A DNA stretch of 10,344 nucleotides. Origin: an uncultured Kroppenstedtia sp. GTDB lineage: Bacteria; Bacillota; Bacilli; Thermoactinomycetales; DSM-45169. The notes beneath the pieces were generated by a model. That model was not told the DNA's origin. It did not search any database and saw only the letters and a list, made by a program, of their open reading frames with translations. This document shows positions 1 through 7,263 of this stretch, piece by piece (the first letter of the stretch is position 1; every line of letters starts with the position of its first letter). The position numbers and the translations under genes were made by a program. The stretch is taken from contig CAUGKZ010000030.1 in NCBI GenBank assembly GCA_959600065.1, forward strand, positions 1 to 10,344, read 5' to 3'.

Positions 1-156
1 ACTGCCCAATTCCTCTTCCACAATTTCATTGCAAAGTTCAATGCACTCATCACAGATGTAGACACCGGGCCCGGCCACCAGCTTCCGGACCTGATCCTGT
101 GATTTACCGCAGAAGGAGCATTTCAGTTGCCCTTTCTCCTCATTGAATTTAAACAA
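1..156 (-). CDS. clpX: ClpX, ATPase/unfoldase of ClpXP protease (N-terminal part only)
   Basis: This is the first 52 codons of ClpX; the gene continues past the left edge. The fragment is the zinc-binding domain: Cys13 and Cys16 (CSFC) and Cys35 and Cys38 (ICDEC) form the C4 zinc finger that dimerises and helps bind substrates and adaptors. The reading begins [12 protein letters not shown] and continues through [10 protein letters not shown], close to Bacillus ClpX as I know it. The AAA+ ATPase part is outside the window. I chose the TTG codon at 154-156 because it gives the family N-terminus and follows an AGGGGTG ribosome binding site at a suitable distance. It lies 24 bases after the clpP stop, so clpP and clpX are very likely cotranscribed. 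ClpX unfolds tagged or damaged cytoplasmic proteins and feeds them to the ClpP chamber. Confidence 0.96.
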   Translation of the reverse strand, partial: MFKFNEEKGQLKCSFCGKSQDQVRKLVAGPGVYICDECIELCNEIVEEELGS

Positions 157-180
157 CCGTATCACCCCTCTCAAGGTCTG

Positions 181-762
181 TCAGCGGGTGATCATTACCT
201 GATCCACCACCCCGTATTCCATGGCTTCCTGAGCATCCATAAAGAAATCGCGGTCAGAATCCCGTTCAATTTTTGAAAGGGGTTGACCGGTCCGCCCAGC
301 CAAAATTTCATAAATCCGCTTCCTGGTCTGAAGAATCCATTCGGCGTGAATCTGTATATCGGCGGCCTGACCACGCACTCCCCCGAGTGGTTGGTGGATC
401 ATCACCTCACTGTTCGGCAATGCAAATCGTTTCCCTTTGGTTCCGGCCGCCAGCAGGAATGAGCCCATACTGGCAGCCATCCCCACACAGATGGTGGAAA
501 CGTCGGATTTTATGTACTGCATGGTGTCGTAAATCGCCATTCCCGCCGTGATTGATCCTCCCGGGGAATTTATGTACAGTGAGATCTCTTTGTCCGGATC
601 GTCCGCCGCCAAAAACAGCATCTGCGCAACCACCGTGTTGGCAATCGTATCGTCGATCGGACTCCCTATAAAGATTATGCGGTCTTTCAACAGACGGGAA
701 TACAGATCGTATGCCCGCTCTCCCCGACTGGTCTGTTCTACAACCATGGGGACCAAGTTCAC
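181..762 (-). CDS. clpP: ClpP, ATP-dependent Clp protease proteolytic subunit
   Basis: A 193-residue serine peptidase of family S14, the usual length. The catalytic triad is visible as Ser98 (GMAAS), His123 (MIHQP) and Asp172 (DRD). The oligomer and oxyanion region [11 protein letters not shown] and the handle-region acid and Gln residues are present. ClpP forms a tetradecameric chamber that degrades proteins unfolded by ClpX or ClpC. The start is GTG at 760-762, behind GGAGGGG with about 5 bases of spacing, giving [10 protein letters not shown] as in Bacillus ClpP (MNLIP). The gene sits between tig and clpX, an order common in many bacteria but unlike B. subtilis, where clpP is elsewhere. 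I saw no CtsR-type heptad repeat (GGTCAAA) directly upstream, and a terminator-like hairpin separates it from tig. Confidence 0.98.
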   Translation of the reverse strand: MNLVPMVVEQTSRGERAYDLYSRLLKDRIIFIGSPIDDTIANTVVAQMLFLAADDPDKEISLYINSPGGSITAGMAIYDTMQYIKSDVSTICVGMAASMGSFLLAAGTKGKRFALPNSEVMIHQPLGGVRGQAADIQIHAEWILQTRKRIYEILAGRTGQPLSKIERDSDRDFFMDAQEAMEYGVVDQVMITR

Positions 763-791
763 GATTTCCCCTCCCTTCAGGACATAAGTTT

Positions 792-819
792 AAAAACAAG
801 GCACGCTCTTCACGTGCCT
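792..819 (-). terminator. Intrinsic terminator after tig
   Basis: On the minus strand a 7-bp stem AGGCACG / CGTGCCT with a 7-base loop is followed by TG and five T residues. It lies 25 bases after the tig stop and about 30 bases before the clpP start. It should end or attenuate the tig transcript, leaving little room for a separate clpP promoter after it. Confidence 0.8.
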
Positions 820-843
820 CGCTTTTGTTCCGTCCTATTCTCA

Positions 844-2136
844 TTATGCCGCATTTTTACTGTTGGATACAAGTAGGTCAATCGTTTTTCGGATCTTCAC
901 TTCATCTCGGATCTGAACGAAAGCGCCTTGAGCCTCAAGGAGTTTACGGATTTCTTCGGTGTCACGGCCCATCTCTTCTGCCAATTTTTTCACTTCCGCT
1001 TCCGTCTCTTCTTCACTCACTTCCACATTTTCCTGAGCGGCGATGGCTTCCAATACCAGGTTGGCCCGCACCTTCTTTTCCGCATCCTCTTTAAACTGTT
1101 CACGGAGCTCGGACCTCTCCTGTCCAGTAAATTGAACATACTGATCCAGATTGATCCCTTGCATCTGGAGTTGCTGTTCAAAATGTTGCAGCATATGATC
1201 GATCTCATGCTCCACCATCACATCCGGCAGGTCGATCTCCGCCAGTTCGGAGGCTTTTTCAACCAAAGAGTTCCGTTTGTAGTTCTCTTCTTCCTTAGAC
1301 TTCTGTTCTCTCAATTTATTCTCAATATCCTTTTTCAATTCATCCAAGGTGTCCAATTCGCTGACATCCTGAGCAAACTCATCGTCTAACTGCGGCAACT
1401 CCAAGCGTTTGATTTCGTGCACCTTCACATGAAATACCGCTTCTTTGCCTGCCAGTTCTTCAGCATGGTACTCCTCGGGAAAGGTCACCTGGACTTCTTT
1501 TTCCTCTTCAGGTTTCAGCCCGATCAGTTGCTCTTCAAAGCCAGGAATGAACTGACCGGATCCCACTTCCAGAGTGTACCCTTCCGCCTTGCCGCCTTCA
1601 AAGGATTCCCCGTCGACAAATCCTTCAAAATCGAGGGTGACCCGGTCCTTTTCCTCTACAGTTCCCTCTTCCACCGGGTTCAGTTGCCCCTGGCGTTCCT
1701 GCATCCGCTTCAGCTCGGCTTCCACATCTTCCTCCGTGACGGAGAAGTCTTTTTCCGGAACTTCCAGCCCTTTGTAATCGCCTAATTTCACTTCCGGCTT
1801 GACGGTCACCGTCGCTTTGAAAATGAAAGGAGTTCCCTTTTCCAGTTGCTCAATGTCAATCTCTGGTTGATCCACAGGTTCAATTCCTGTCTCTTCCACC
1901 GCAGACTGATATGCCTCTGGAACCAGGATCTCCACAGCATCTTGATACAAGGCCTCCACACCAAAGCGTTTTTCAAAGATCGGGCGCGGAACCTTGCCTT
2001 TACGGAATCCAGGTAGATTCACATCTTTTACCACTTTTTTAAATGCTTGATTGAGGGCTTCCCCCAGCTTCTCTTCATCCACCTCAACCGTGAGTACACC
2101 ACGGTTGTTCTCATTCTGATCCCAGTTTGCCTTCAT
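844..2136 (-). CDS. tig: Trigger factor, ribosome-associated chaperone and prolyl isomerase
   Basis: A 430-residue protein of normal trigger factor length. The N-terminal ribosome-binding domain carries the signature GFRKGKVP at residues 43-50, which docks on ribosomal protein L23 next to the exit tunnel. An FKBP-type prolyl isomerase domain lies around residues 150-245 ([12 protein letters not shown], then [14 protein letters not shown]). The rest is the helical, highly charged C-terminal chaperone domain, which forms the cradle for nascent chains. The start is ATG at 2134-2136, behind AGGAGGG with about 9 bases of spacing. The gene has its own sigma-A-like promoter and a terminator, so it can be expressed as a single unit upstream of clpP and clpX. 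Its place next to clpPX is conserved in many bacteria and groups folding with degradation functions. Confidence 0.98.
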   Translation of the reverse strand: MKANWDQNENNRGVLTVEVDEEKLGEALNQAFKKVVKDVNLPGFRKGKVPRPIFEKRFGVEALYQDAVEILVPEAYQSAVEETGIEPVDQPEIDIEQLEKGTPFIFKATVTVKPEVKLGDYKGLEVPEKDFSVTEEDVEAELKRMQERQGQLNPVEEGTVEEKDRVTLDFEGFVDGESFEGGKAEGYTLEVGSGQFIPGFEEQLIGLKPEEEKEVQVTFPEEYHAEELAGKEAVFHVKVHEIKRLELPQLDDEFAQDVSELDTLDELKKDIENKLREQKSKEEENYKRNSLVEKASELAEIDLPDVMVEHEIDHMLQHFEQQLQMQGINLDQYVQFTGQERSELREQFKEDAEKKVRANLVLEAIAAQENVEVSEEETEAEVKKLAEEMGRDTEEIRKLLEAQGAFVQIRDEVKIRKTIDLLVSNSKNAA

Positions 2137-2230
2137 CAGTATTTTCCCTCCTGACGAACTCTATTACCAACCATGCAGGCACAACAAAGATAGCACCCAC
2201 AAGGAACCCGTGCATTTAAGCAACTGCTTC

Positions 2231-2258
2231 ATTATACCATATGCGGATTCTGTTGCAA
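2231..2258 (-). promoter_or_regulatory. Sigma-A-like promoter of tig
   Basis: On the minus strand, -35 TTGCAA (2253-2258) and -10 TATAAT (2231-2236) are separated by 16 bases, with an extended TG before the -10 box. The predicted start near 2224 gives a leader of about 88 bases before the tig ATG. Confidence 0.7.
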
Positions 2259-2281
2259 TAGAGACCCACCACCCGGCAATC

Positions 2282-2305
2282 AAAACAAAAACCCCGGGCA
2301 GGGGC
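2282..2305 (-). terminator. Terminator of the tRNA-Arg gene
   Basis: On the minus strand a short GC stem (CCCC, a 5-base loop, GGGG) is followed by TTTTTGTTTTG. It lies just upstream of the tig promoter and so closes the tRNA transcription unit. The stem is short but entirely G-C. Confidence 0.6.
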
Positions 2306-2369
2306 CTCTTTGCTGACAAAGTTGTAACTCCATCCGATCCACACGAAAGCTGTAATTGAGTTGATTCGA

Positions 2370-2396
2370 GATGGGGTTTCACGATGAAACCCCATC
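2370..2396. repeat. Perfect 12-bp inverted repeat hairpin downstream of tRNA-Arg
   Basis: GATGGGGTTTCA, a 3-base loop, then TGAAACCCCATC: a perfect 12-bp stem 18 bases after the tRNA 3' end. Neither strand has a T-run directly after it, so it is not a canonical terminator. On the tRNA transcript it would form a 3' trailer hairpin that could stop exonucleases or mark a processing site. It may also be a small dispersed palindrome; only one copy is in the window. Confidence 0.75.
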
Positions 2397-2413
2397 CTAC
2401 TTTCAGAGCAGTT

Positions 2414-2799
2414 TGGCATCCCAGGAGGGATTCGAACCCCCGACCGACGGCTTAGCATACCACCATGGCTTTCGCCACCAAGAAAGATTGTTTGTGGTCT
2501 GGACTATATCTTCACCATTTCAGGTGCGGCACGTATAGTCTCTACGGAACCTCACGATCATTCCCACGCCATCTCGTGGCCTCGAATGATACTTCAGAGT
2601 CTCTACCCTCGGGCACAATGACCCAAGCCTTTGAAACTCCTGAATCCCCTCTAGAGGGATCGTAAGTTTCCTCGGTGTCGCCATCAGCATCATCTGTTAA
2701 GGGTTCACCGATACAGTGCCGTCCACTCTGCAGGTTTCTGTTTTCCTACAGAGGCTCCAAATTAAAGGCCGTTGCTCTATCCAGCTGAGCTACTGGGAC
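2414..2799 (-). tRNA. tRNA-Arg(UCU), anticodon interrupted by a group I intron
   Basis: The two exons are complement 2765-2799 (35 nt) and complement 2414-2455 (42 nt). Joined they make a 77-nt tRNA with encoded CCA. The acceptor stem is GTCCCAG with CTGGGAT and discriminator G. The D arm is GCTC/GAGC. The anticodon stem is ACGGC/GCCGT around a 7-nt loop CTTCTAA, so the anticodon is TCT. The variable loop is CGGTC, and the T arm GGGGG/CCCTC carries loop TTCGAAT. The split falls between anticodon positions 34 (U) and 35 (C), the place used by cyanobacterial tRNA-Leu(UAA) introns. Without the insertion every stem pairs, so the gene is intact. It reads AGA and probably AGG codons. It has its own promoter and terminator, lying between ysnB and tig. 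Confidence 0.93.
2456..2764 (-). ncRNA. Self-splicing group I intron (309 nt, IC3-like) in tRNA-Arg(UCU)
   Basis: Intron base i lies at position 2765 minus i. The 5' exon ends in U and the intron in G (base 309), as group I chemistry requires. P1: exon CUU pairs with GAG (bases 8-10), giving the U-G wobble at the splice site. UUGG (5-8) can pair with exon CUAA as P10. P2 is 12-20 with 31-39 (9 bp). P3 is CGGCAC (44-49) with GTGCCG (233-238). P4 is CGGTG (55-59) with CACCG (88-92). P6 is GGAA (94-97) with TTCC (216-219). P7, the guanosine site, is GACTATA (225-231) with TATAGTC (257-263). P8 is CACC (239-242) with GGTG (249-252). P9 is ACCAC (267-271) with GTGGT (302-306), carrying a TGGC-GAAA-GCCA hairpin. 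The layout resembles the Anabaena tRNA-Leu intron. No homing endonuclease ORF is present. Confidence 0.9.
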
Positions 2800-2829
2800 C
2801 CGGCGGAGAAGTTACAACTCATGAAATTG

Positions 2830-2857
2830 ATTATACCATAGATATCCAAACCGTCAA
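2830..2857 (-). promoter_or_regulatory. Strong sigma-A promoter of tRNA-Arg
   Basis: On the minus strand, -35 TTGACG (2852-2857) and -10 TATAAT (2830-2835) are separated by 16 bases, with TGG before the -10 giving an extended -10. The predicted start near 2823 gives a tRNA leader of about 24 nt. It begins immediately after the ysnB stop codon. Confidence 0.85.
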
Positions 2858-2861
2858 GGGG

Positions 2862-3377
2862 TTACTCCCCTTTAACAGCGGGGAATTTCCCACCCAATCC
2901 GGGAAGACGCTCCCCATCCGGTGTGAAGAATGAGACGATGACATCCGCTCCCTCGGTGGTCTCCAACATCGCATAAGACGGTTGGGGAAATCCCCCCCGA
3001 GGACTCACCAAGCTCCCAGGATTGATCAATAACACACCGCCTACCCACTCTGACAATGGAATATGAGTATGTCCGAAACAGGCGATCTCTGCACCTACCT
3101 CTTGCGCACGATACTGCAAGGGAAGAAAAGAAGAACCAACTTGGAGTCGGTGCCCGTGGGTGATCAGGAAGCGGAGGCCAGCGCCTTCCCAGTGTGCTTC
3201 CCAAGGAGCTTCCACCCAATCACAATTCCCCCGGACTGCTGTCAATCCTCCCGGAAGTTGGGCACTTTCAGTGCAGAAGTCTCCGCAGTGAATCACATGA
3301 TCTGCTTGTTCCCGATTCACCACTTCCCGCAGAAGATCTTCTTCCCCATGGTTGTCACTCACAATCAGAACCCTCAC
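2862..3377 (-). CDS. ysnB: YsnB/YfcE-type metallophosphoesterase
   Basis: A 171-residue protein of the calcineurin-like phosphoesterase superfamily, small MJ0936/YfcE type. Metal-binding motifs appear in order: SDNHG near residue 7 (D-x-H), HCGDF near 35, GNCD near 50, THGH near 73, and FGHTH near 102. These ligands hold a two-metal centre, usually Mn or Ni, in cytoplasmic phosphodiesterases acting on model substrates. The natural substrate is not known for this family. The start is GTG at 3375-3377, behind GGGAGGTG with about 9 bases of spacing. It follows rdgB by 7 bases and ends the rph-rdgB-ysnB operon, the same order as B. subtilis rph-ysnA-ysnB. A small AAGGGG/CCCCTT stem overlaps its stop codon and the tRNA promoter region. 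Confidence 0.92.
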   Translation of the reverse strand: MRVLIVSDNHGEEDLLREVVNREQADHVIHCGDFCTESAQLPGGLTAVRGNCDWVEAPWEAHWEGAGLRFLITHGHRLQVGSSFLPLQYRAQEVGAEIACFGHTHIPLSEWVGGVLLINPGSLVSPRGGFPQPSYAMLETTEGADVIVSFFTPDGERLPGLGGKFPAVKGE

Positions 3378-3384
3378 GACAGAT

Positions 3385-4035
3385 TCACCTCCCTGTCGTC
3401 CCTTCCGCAGAAAGGGAATCTTTTAACAGGTCGCGTAACTGCTGGACCGCCCGGGATCGGTGACTGATCCGATTTTTCATCTCGGCAGGCAGCTCGCCCA
3501 TGGTGCACCCCTGTTCCGGGAGAAAAAAGAGCGGGTCATAACCGAAGCCATGCTTCCCCCGGGGTTCTTCAGCAATGCGACCTCTGCACTCCCCACGAAA
3601 GGTTTTCGTATCTTTTCCTGGGATCGCCAGAGCGAGTACACAGACGAACCTAGCCCCTCTCTTCTCTTGCGGAACTCCTTTTAATGCTTGTAACAACTTT
3701 TCATTGTTGGCCTGATCTGTCGCTTCGGGACCCGCATAGCGAGCCGAATACACACCGGGCGCTCCCTTTAAAAAGTCGACACACAATCCAGAATCGTCAG
3801 CGACTACCGGAAGACCTAAAATTGCGGCGATCGTCTCCGCTTTTTTAATAGCATTTCCTTCAAAAGAGTCGCGATCCTCCACAATCTCAGGCAATTCTTC
3901 GAAGTGATCCAGCCCCACCACGTGGATCCCGAAAACGGAATGAAACATGGCATCCAGCTCTGCCACTTTGTGCGCATTGCGGGTGGCAAACACCCATTCA
4001 GTTTCCGGTTGGGCGGTGGTTTTTACTTCCCCCAT
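3385..4035 (-). CDS. rdgB: XTP/dITP diphosphatase (RdgB/HAM1 family)
   Basis: This enzyme hydrolyses XTP, dITP and ITP to monophosphates and so keeps deaminated purines out of DNA and RNA. Family motifs are in order: FATRNAHK near the N-terminus (nucleotide and triphosphate binding), ADDSGLCVD with [10 protein letters not shown] (catalytic Asp and substrate pocket), [16 protein letters not shown], and ISHRSRA close to the C-terminus. I chose the ATG at 4033-4035, giving 216 residues. Even so it has about 16 residues before the core, more than B. subtilis YsnA. A GTG at 4054-4056 would add seven residues but has a weaker ribosome binding site. The gene overlaps the end of rph by 38 bases, which implies translational coupling. 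Another name for the gene is ysnA. Confidence 0.95.
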   Translation of the reverse strand: MGEVKTTAQPETEWVFATRNAHKVAELDAMFHSVFGIHVVGLDHFEELPEIVEDRDSFEGNAIKKAETIAAILGLPVVADDSGLCVDFLKGAPGVYSARYAGPEATDQANNEKLLQALKGVPQEKRGARFVCVLALAIPGKDTKTFRGECRGRIAEEPRGKHGFGYDPLFFLPEQGCTMGELPAEMKNRISHRSRAVQQLRDLLKDSLSAEGTTGR

Positions 4036-4777
4036 CCTTCTTCCCCCCAATCCCACGTGCAGCCTCTTGTAGCACTTCTTTCTGCATACGGATCAGCTGC
4101 TCCGTCCCGTGACTCGCCAAAGACAGAAGCTGTTGGAGTTCCTCCGGGGTGAAGGGGGATTCCTCACCGGTTCCCTGAATCTCTACATACTTCCCAGAAC
4201 CGGTCATCACCACATTCATATCCACTTTCGCCTTGGAATCTTCTTCATAGCAAAGATCCAGACTGGGTTGACCATTCACGATCCCTACACTGGTAGCTGC
4301 CAGGAAATCAGTGATCGGCATCGTGTTCAAAGTTCCCGATTTCACCAGCCCGTGAATCGCCTGGGTCGCGGCTACGAAGGCCCCGGTGATGGAGGCGGTA
4401 CGGGTACCTCCGTCCGCCTGAATGACGTCACAGTCCAGCCAGATAGTCCGCTCTCCCAACCGATCTAGTTGAATCACTGATCGCAGACTGCGCCCGATTA
4501 GGCGTTGGATTTCCATCGTCCGTCCGCCTACTTTGCCTTTGCTGGATTCGCGGATGGTCCGAGATTGAGTGGCACGGGGCAACATGGAATACTCCGCAGT
4601 CACCCACCCCTTCCCAGATCCTCGCAAAAAGGGGGGTACACGTTCTTCCACCGATGCAGTGCAGATCACTTTGGTATCTCCCACACACACCAAGACGGAC
4701 CCTTCTGCATGCTTGATGTAATCGGACATCATCTCCACTTTTCTCAACTCGTTGTATTGTCGTCCGTCCACCCTCAA
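3998..4777 (-). CDS. rph: Ribonuclease PH
   Basis: A phosphorolytic 3'-5' exoribonuclease that trims tRNA and other RNA 3' ends. The 259-residue reading has the family blocks [70 protein letters not shown] and [11 protein letters not shown]; arginines in the RTIRES and EIQRLIGR blocks contact phosphate and tRNA in known structures. The longest frame begins at an ATG at 4790-4792, but that ATG has no ribosome binding site. A textbook GGAGGGG overlaps it and sits 6 bases before a TTG at 4775-4777. Starting there gives MRVDGRQ, matching B. subtilis MRHDGRQ, so I place the start at TTG. It is the first gene of the rph-rdgB-ysnB operon, and overlaps rdgB. Confidence 0.96.
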   Translation of the reverse strand: MRVDGRQYNELRKVEMMSDYIKHAEGSVLVCVGDTKVICTASVEERVPPFLRGSGKGWVTAEYSMLPRATQSRTIRESSKGKVGGRTMEIQRLIGRSLRSVIQLDRLGERTIWLDCDVIQADGGTRTASITGAFVAATQAIHGLVKSGTLNTMPITDFLAATSVGIVNGQPSLDLCYEEDSKAKVDMNVVMTGSGKYVEIQGTGEESPFTPEELQQLLSLASHGTEQLIRMQKEVLQEAARGIGGKKDGGSKNHRPTGN

Positions 4778-4861
4778 CTTGTACCCCTCCATTATGTATA
4801 TTTTATGAAACAGCAGGGGAAAACCCGCTTGTCAATCATACACCACGACAAGTAGTTTATT

Positions 4862-4870
4862 ATTATATCA
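4862..4870 (-). promoter_or_regulatory. Extended -10 promoter upstream of rph
   Basis: The minus strand reads TGATATAAT, a perfect extended -10 element (TGnTATAAT), about 85 bases before the rph TTG start. No good -35 lies at the expected distance, which is tolerated for extended -10 promoters. The leader would hold a CTTGTC/GACAAG stem (13-base loop). Confidence 0.55.
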
Positions 4871-4901
4871 CAGCCCAGAGGCCGGTGCGAGCTTCCTGAT
4901 C

Positions 4902-4930
4902 AAAAGAAAAAGAGGCGGGTTCACCTCTTT
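4902..4930 (-). terminator. Intrinsic terminator of gerM
   Basis: On the minus strand a 7-bp stem AAAGAGG / CCTCTTT with an 8-base loop runs into TTCTTTTG. It lies 37 bases after the gerM stop and isolates the sporulation gene from the rph operon. Confidence 0.85.
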
Positions 4931-4967
4931 AGCCTGACCGGATCCCGATAAATCCATGCGGGAAAGA

Positions 4968-6005
4968 TTAGAGTCCGACGGGGTTTACTCGTTTGGGACG
5001 AAGAACCGGTTTGTTAAACAGCTCGCCCCCCTCACTGTCCACACTGGATTTACCCTCCACAGTAATCTTCACTTTTTTGGCCGCCGTGTTTTCTGTCAGA
5101 GATAGAACGATCGCATGGAGAGCATCCTGGGAAGCTTTCTTTTCATCGCTGTATTGAAGCAGTTCTTTTCCAAAATCAGCAATGGCTGTATCTCCCTTCA
5201 TCTTGACACTGTTCACCTGGGTGGATTCAACCAGAGCGCTGACTAATTCGGAGCCGTGTTGAGGGCCTTTAATCAACTCTTTCATCGCCGCCACTGCTCC
5301 GTGATCCTGACGTTGGATCATCCGCGTGACTGGAACATAGTATACGGTATTATCTTTTGTCTGTCCCAAGAAGTACAAGGTGACCGGCATGCTGTTACTC
5401 ACCTCGACCCCCTGAGCTACCTCCAGATTGATGCCTCCGTTACGAGTCATCCCTTGAGCCGGTGTCTTCCCTTTCGGCATGACCTTCAGTGGCTGTCCAT
5501 TCACTCGAATATCCACTCGTTTCACAGAGTCAAATCCGGTCAGGGTCCATGTGACTGCACTCAGGATCTTCTCTTCCATCTTTGCATCGTAGTCGAGGAA
5601 TTTTTTTGAGAAATCGATGACGGCGGTCCCATCCTTGATGTCCAATCCCTTCACTTCGGTCCCCTTCGGTAGAATTCCGCTGAATCCTTCTGGAAGATCC
5701 GACTCGGCAGGGCCCCCTTTCACCATGTACTTCATGGCCTCTTTAGCAATCCCCTCCACTTTGGGAACATTCATGGAGTAGGGGACCAGATAACCCGTAT
5801 CTGACAGGAAATATAGCTCCAATTCATCCTGTTTCCGGGACACTGCCTTCTCTTCCGAGGCTCCCGTATCTTTGTCTTTTTGCTCCATCTCTTTGGGGGG
5901 TGGATCGATGGGGGGTGATTCGTTTTCAGGACCGAACAGACATCCTGACAAGGCTAGGGATAGAATCAGCAAAGGGGCAAGCCCTTTGAACCATTTGTTC
6001 CACAT
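4968..6005 (-). CDS. gerM: GerM-like spore germination lipoprotein with two GerMN domains
   Basis: In B. subtilis gerM is expressed in the mother cell under sigma-E and is needed for normal sporulation and germination. The 345-residue reading starts at ATG 6003-6005, behind AGGAGGGG with 9 bases of spacing; an upstream in-frame ATG lacks such a site. Residues 1-21 are a signal peptide (Lys4, Lys7, then a hydrophobic run), and the lipobox LSGC places the lipidated Cys at residue 22. A Pro/Glu-rich linker follows. Two copies of the GerMN fold come next: LELYFLSDTGYLVPYS through VDIRVNGQPL, and VTLYFLGQTKDNTVYYVPVTR through VKITVEG. Each has the pattern YF(L)..., M..LI/MVKGP, then TAV/IIDF. It should be anchored outside a membrane, where GerM helps hold the SpoIIIA/SpoIIQ-type complex. 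It lies between murI and rph, as in B. subtilis. Confidence 0.92.
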   Translation of the reverse strand: MWNKWFKGLAPLLILSLALSGCLFGPENESPPIDPPPKEMEQKDKDTGASEEKAVSRKQDELELYFLSDTGYLVPYSMNVPKVEGIAKEAMKYMVKGGPAESDLPEGFSGILPKGTEVKGLDIKDGTAVIDFSKKFLDYDAKMEEKILSAVTWTLTGFDSVKRVDIRVNGQPLKVMPKGKTPAQGMTRNGGINLEVAQGVEVSNSMPVTLYFLGQTKDNTVYYVPVTRMIQRQDHGAVAAMKELIKGPQHGSELVSALVESTQVNSVKMKGDTAIADFGKELLQYSDEKKASQDALHAIVLSLTENTAAKKVKITVEGKSSVDSEGGELFNKPVLRPKRVNPVGL

Positions 6006-6041
6006 GTGTATTTTCCCCTCCTGGGACAAAAGTATCTGGTA

Positions 6042-6069
6042 CATGTATACGAGCCCTGAGGGAAAATAT
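6042..6069 (-). promoter_or_regulatory. Candidate sigma-E promoter of gerM
   Basis: The minus strand has ATATT (6065-6069), then 15 bases, then TATACATG (6042-6049). This matches the sigma-E pattern of an ATATT-like -35 and CATACA-like -10 with 14-15 spacing, though the first base and the end of the -10 differ. The predicted start near 6035 gives a 30-base leader. Known sigma-E control of B. subtilis gerM supports the call; no good sigma-A promoter is seen here. Confidence 0.45.
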
Positions 6070-6101
6070 CACACTTGTTTGGTTTATGACTGGATTCATA
6101 G

Positions 6102-6127
6102 AAAAACCCCCGCCATATCGGCGGGGG
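6102..6127 (-). terminator. Intrinsic terminator of murI
   Basis: On the minus strand an 8-bp stem CCCCCGCC / GGCGGGGG with loop GATAT is followed by TTTTTC. It lies 23 bases after the murI stop and separates murI from the gerM promoter. Confidence 0.92.
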
Positions 6128-6149
6128 AAAAGGGCAAGGTGCTCGGTTT

Positions 6150-6992
6150 TCATCCGACACGACTTTCATCCAAAGCCGGCAGGACCACCTGCTCCACCTG
6201 CAGGGGCTGGTGGAGCCAATGCTCCGCAATGTTGCGGAAGGATGCCGGGTGACCGCTGGTGAAGAAGTGATGTTCCTCGGGACGGCGGGAAGGACCTTCC
6301 CGAAGGAGTCCATCCCTACGCAGGATTGCAATCAGTTCTCGGGTGGTTTCCTCAGCGGAACTGATCAGAGCCACCCCCGGCCCCATCTCCTGGGAGATCA
6401 TGGAGGAAATCAAGGGATAGTGGGTGCACCCCAGAATCAACGATTCCAGTCTGTGACCTTTCAATGGAGCCAGGGATTCCCTCAAGATTTTACGTGATTC
6501 CTCATTCTCCACCCCCCCGCTCTCTACCAAGGGAACCAAGGCGGGGCAAGCGAGACTGACCACATACAACCTGGGGTCGATCCGCTTCAATGCCCGTTCA
6601 TAAGCAGAACTTCGGATCGTTCCTTCGGTGCCGATCACCCCGACCCGTCCCTGTCGCGACACTTGGATTGCCGCCCGGGCTCCCGGTTCGATCACTCCCA
6701 ACACCGGAACATTCACCTGATGTCGTACCTCATCGAGAGCGCAGGCTGTGGCAGTATTGCAAGCGATCACGAGGGCTTTCAGAGGGGACCCGGACAAATA
6801 GCGGACGATTTCCAGCGTGAATCTACGAACCTCATCAGAGGATCTGGGACCATAGGGACAACGGAGGGTATCCCCGAAATAAAGAACTTTTTCCTTGGGT
6901 AATTGCCGAAAAACCTCCCGGACCACGGTGAGACCTCCGACACCAGAATCCAGAATGCCAATGGCACTATCTACAGAATGTTGATGAGTCAA
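6150..6992 (-). CDS. murI: Glutamate racemase
   Basis: This cytoplasmic enzyme turns L-glutamate into D-glutamate for peptidoglycan (and, in some species, poly-gamma-glutamate). The 280-residue protein has the cofactor-independent two-cysteine mechanism: Cys78 in ACNTA and Cys189 in GCTHYP. Other family blocks are ILDSGVGGLTV (Asp15, Ser16), FGDTLRCPYGPR, VIEPGARAA and GVIGTEGTI. It corresponds to RacE of B. subtilis, in the same neighbourhood (next to ysmB and gerM). The start is TTG at 6990-6992. The nearest purine-rich block (GGGGGATGGAAGG) runs almost up to it, so spacing is ambiguous, but no better start gives the complete N-terminus. It is probably transcribed separately from the MarR gene upstream, since 271 bases lie between them. 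Confidence 0.96.
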   Translation of the reverse strand: MTHQHSVDSAIGILDSGVGGLTVVREVFRQLPKEKVLYFGDTLRCPYGPRSSDEVRRFTLEIVRYLSGSPLKALVIACNTATACALDEVRHQVNVPVLGVIEPGARAAIQVSRQGRVGVIGTEGTIRSSAYERALKRIDPRLYVVSLACPALVPLVESGGVENEESRKILRESLAPLKGHRLESLILGCTHYPLISSMISQEMGPGVALISSAEETTRELIAILRRDGLLREGPSRRPEEHHFFTSGHPASFRNIAEHWLHQPLQVEQVVLPALDESRVG

Positions 6993-7184
6993 AACCTTCC
7001 ATCCCCCATGAACCAGGTTGGCTCCGTTTTTCTTGCTGTCACCTTTGTTCAGAATATGTAGCTCGTAACAAAGCGGTTTGTGCGGGTTTCCGGGAGTGTG
7101 GTGATTCTATCAAATATCCCCTTCCCGGAAATAGAGCCTTACATCCGCCGAATTAAAAAACTTCCCTTCAAAGTCCGGGAAAGT

Positions 7185-7215
7185 TCTCCGGAGGAAAAAA
7201 CATTCCCTCCGGAGA
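7185..7215. repeat. 10-bp inverted repeat between ysmB and murI
   Basis: TCTCCGGAGG, an 11-base loop holding an A6 run (T6 on the minus strand), then CCTCCGGAGA. It is 48 bases after the ysmB stop. It may end or slow the ysmB transcript, but the T-run is in the loop rather than after the stem, so it is not a textbook terminator. The rest of this intergenic region holds a weaker CTTTGTT/AACAAAG pair (7043-7073) and no promoter I would trust. Confidence 0.6.
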
Positions 7216-7263
7216 TCAGACCTATCCGTTTAAACAGGGAGAGGAGTGTATCTCTCAGGAGAT

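Noticed and set aside
2164..2458. Minus-strand open frames across tRNA-Arg exon 2 and the tig leader
   Set aside because: They overlap the tRNA, its terminator and the tig promoter, and have no ribosome binding site or recognisable family.
2465..2665. 66-codon plus-strand open frame inside the tRNA intron, considered as a homing endonuclease
   Set aside because: It is on the strand opposite the intron, overlaps the conserved core helices, has no LAGLIDADG or GIY-YIG motif and no ribosome binding site.
6993..7263. T-box or other riboswitch upstream of murI
   Set aside because: No T-box AGGGTGGNACCGCG-like block and no terminator/antiterminator pair were found; only unrelated short inverted repeats are present.
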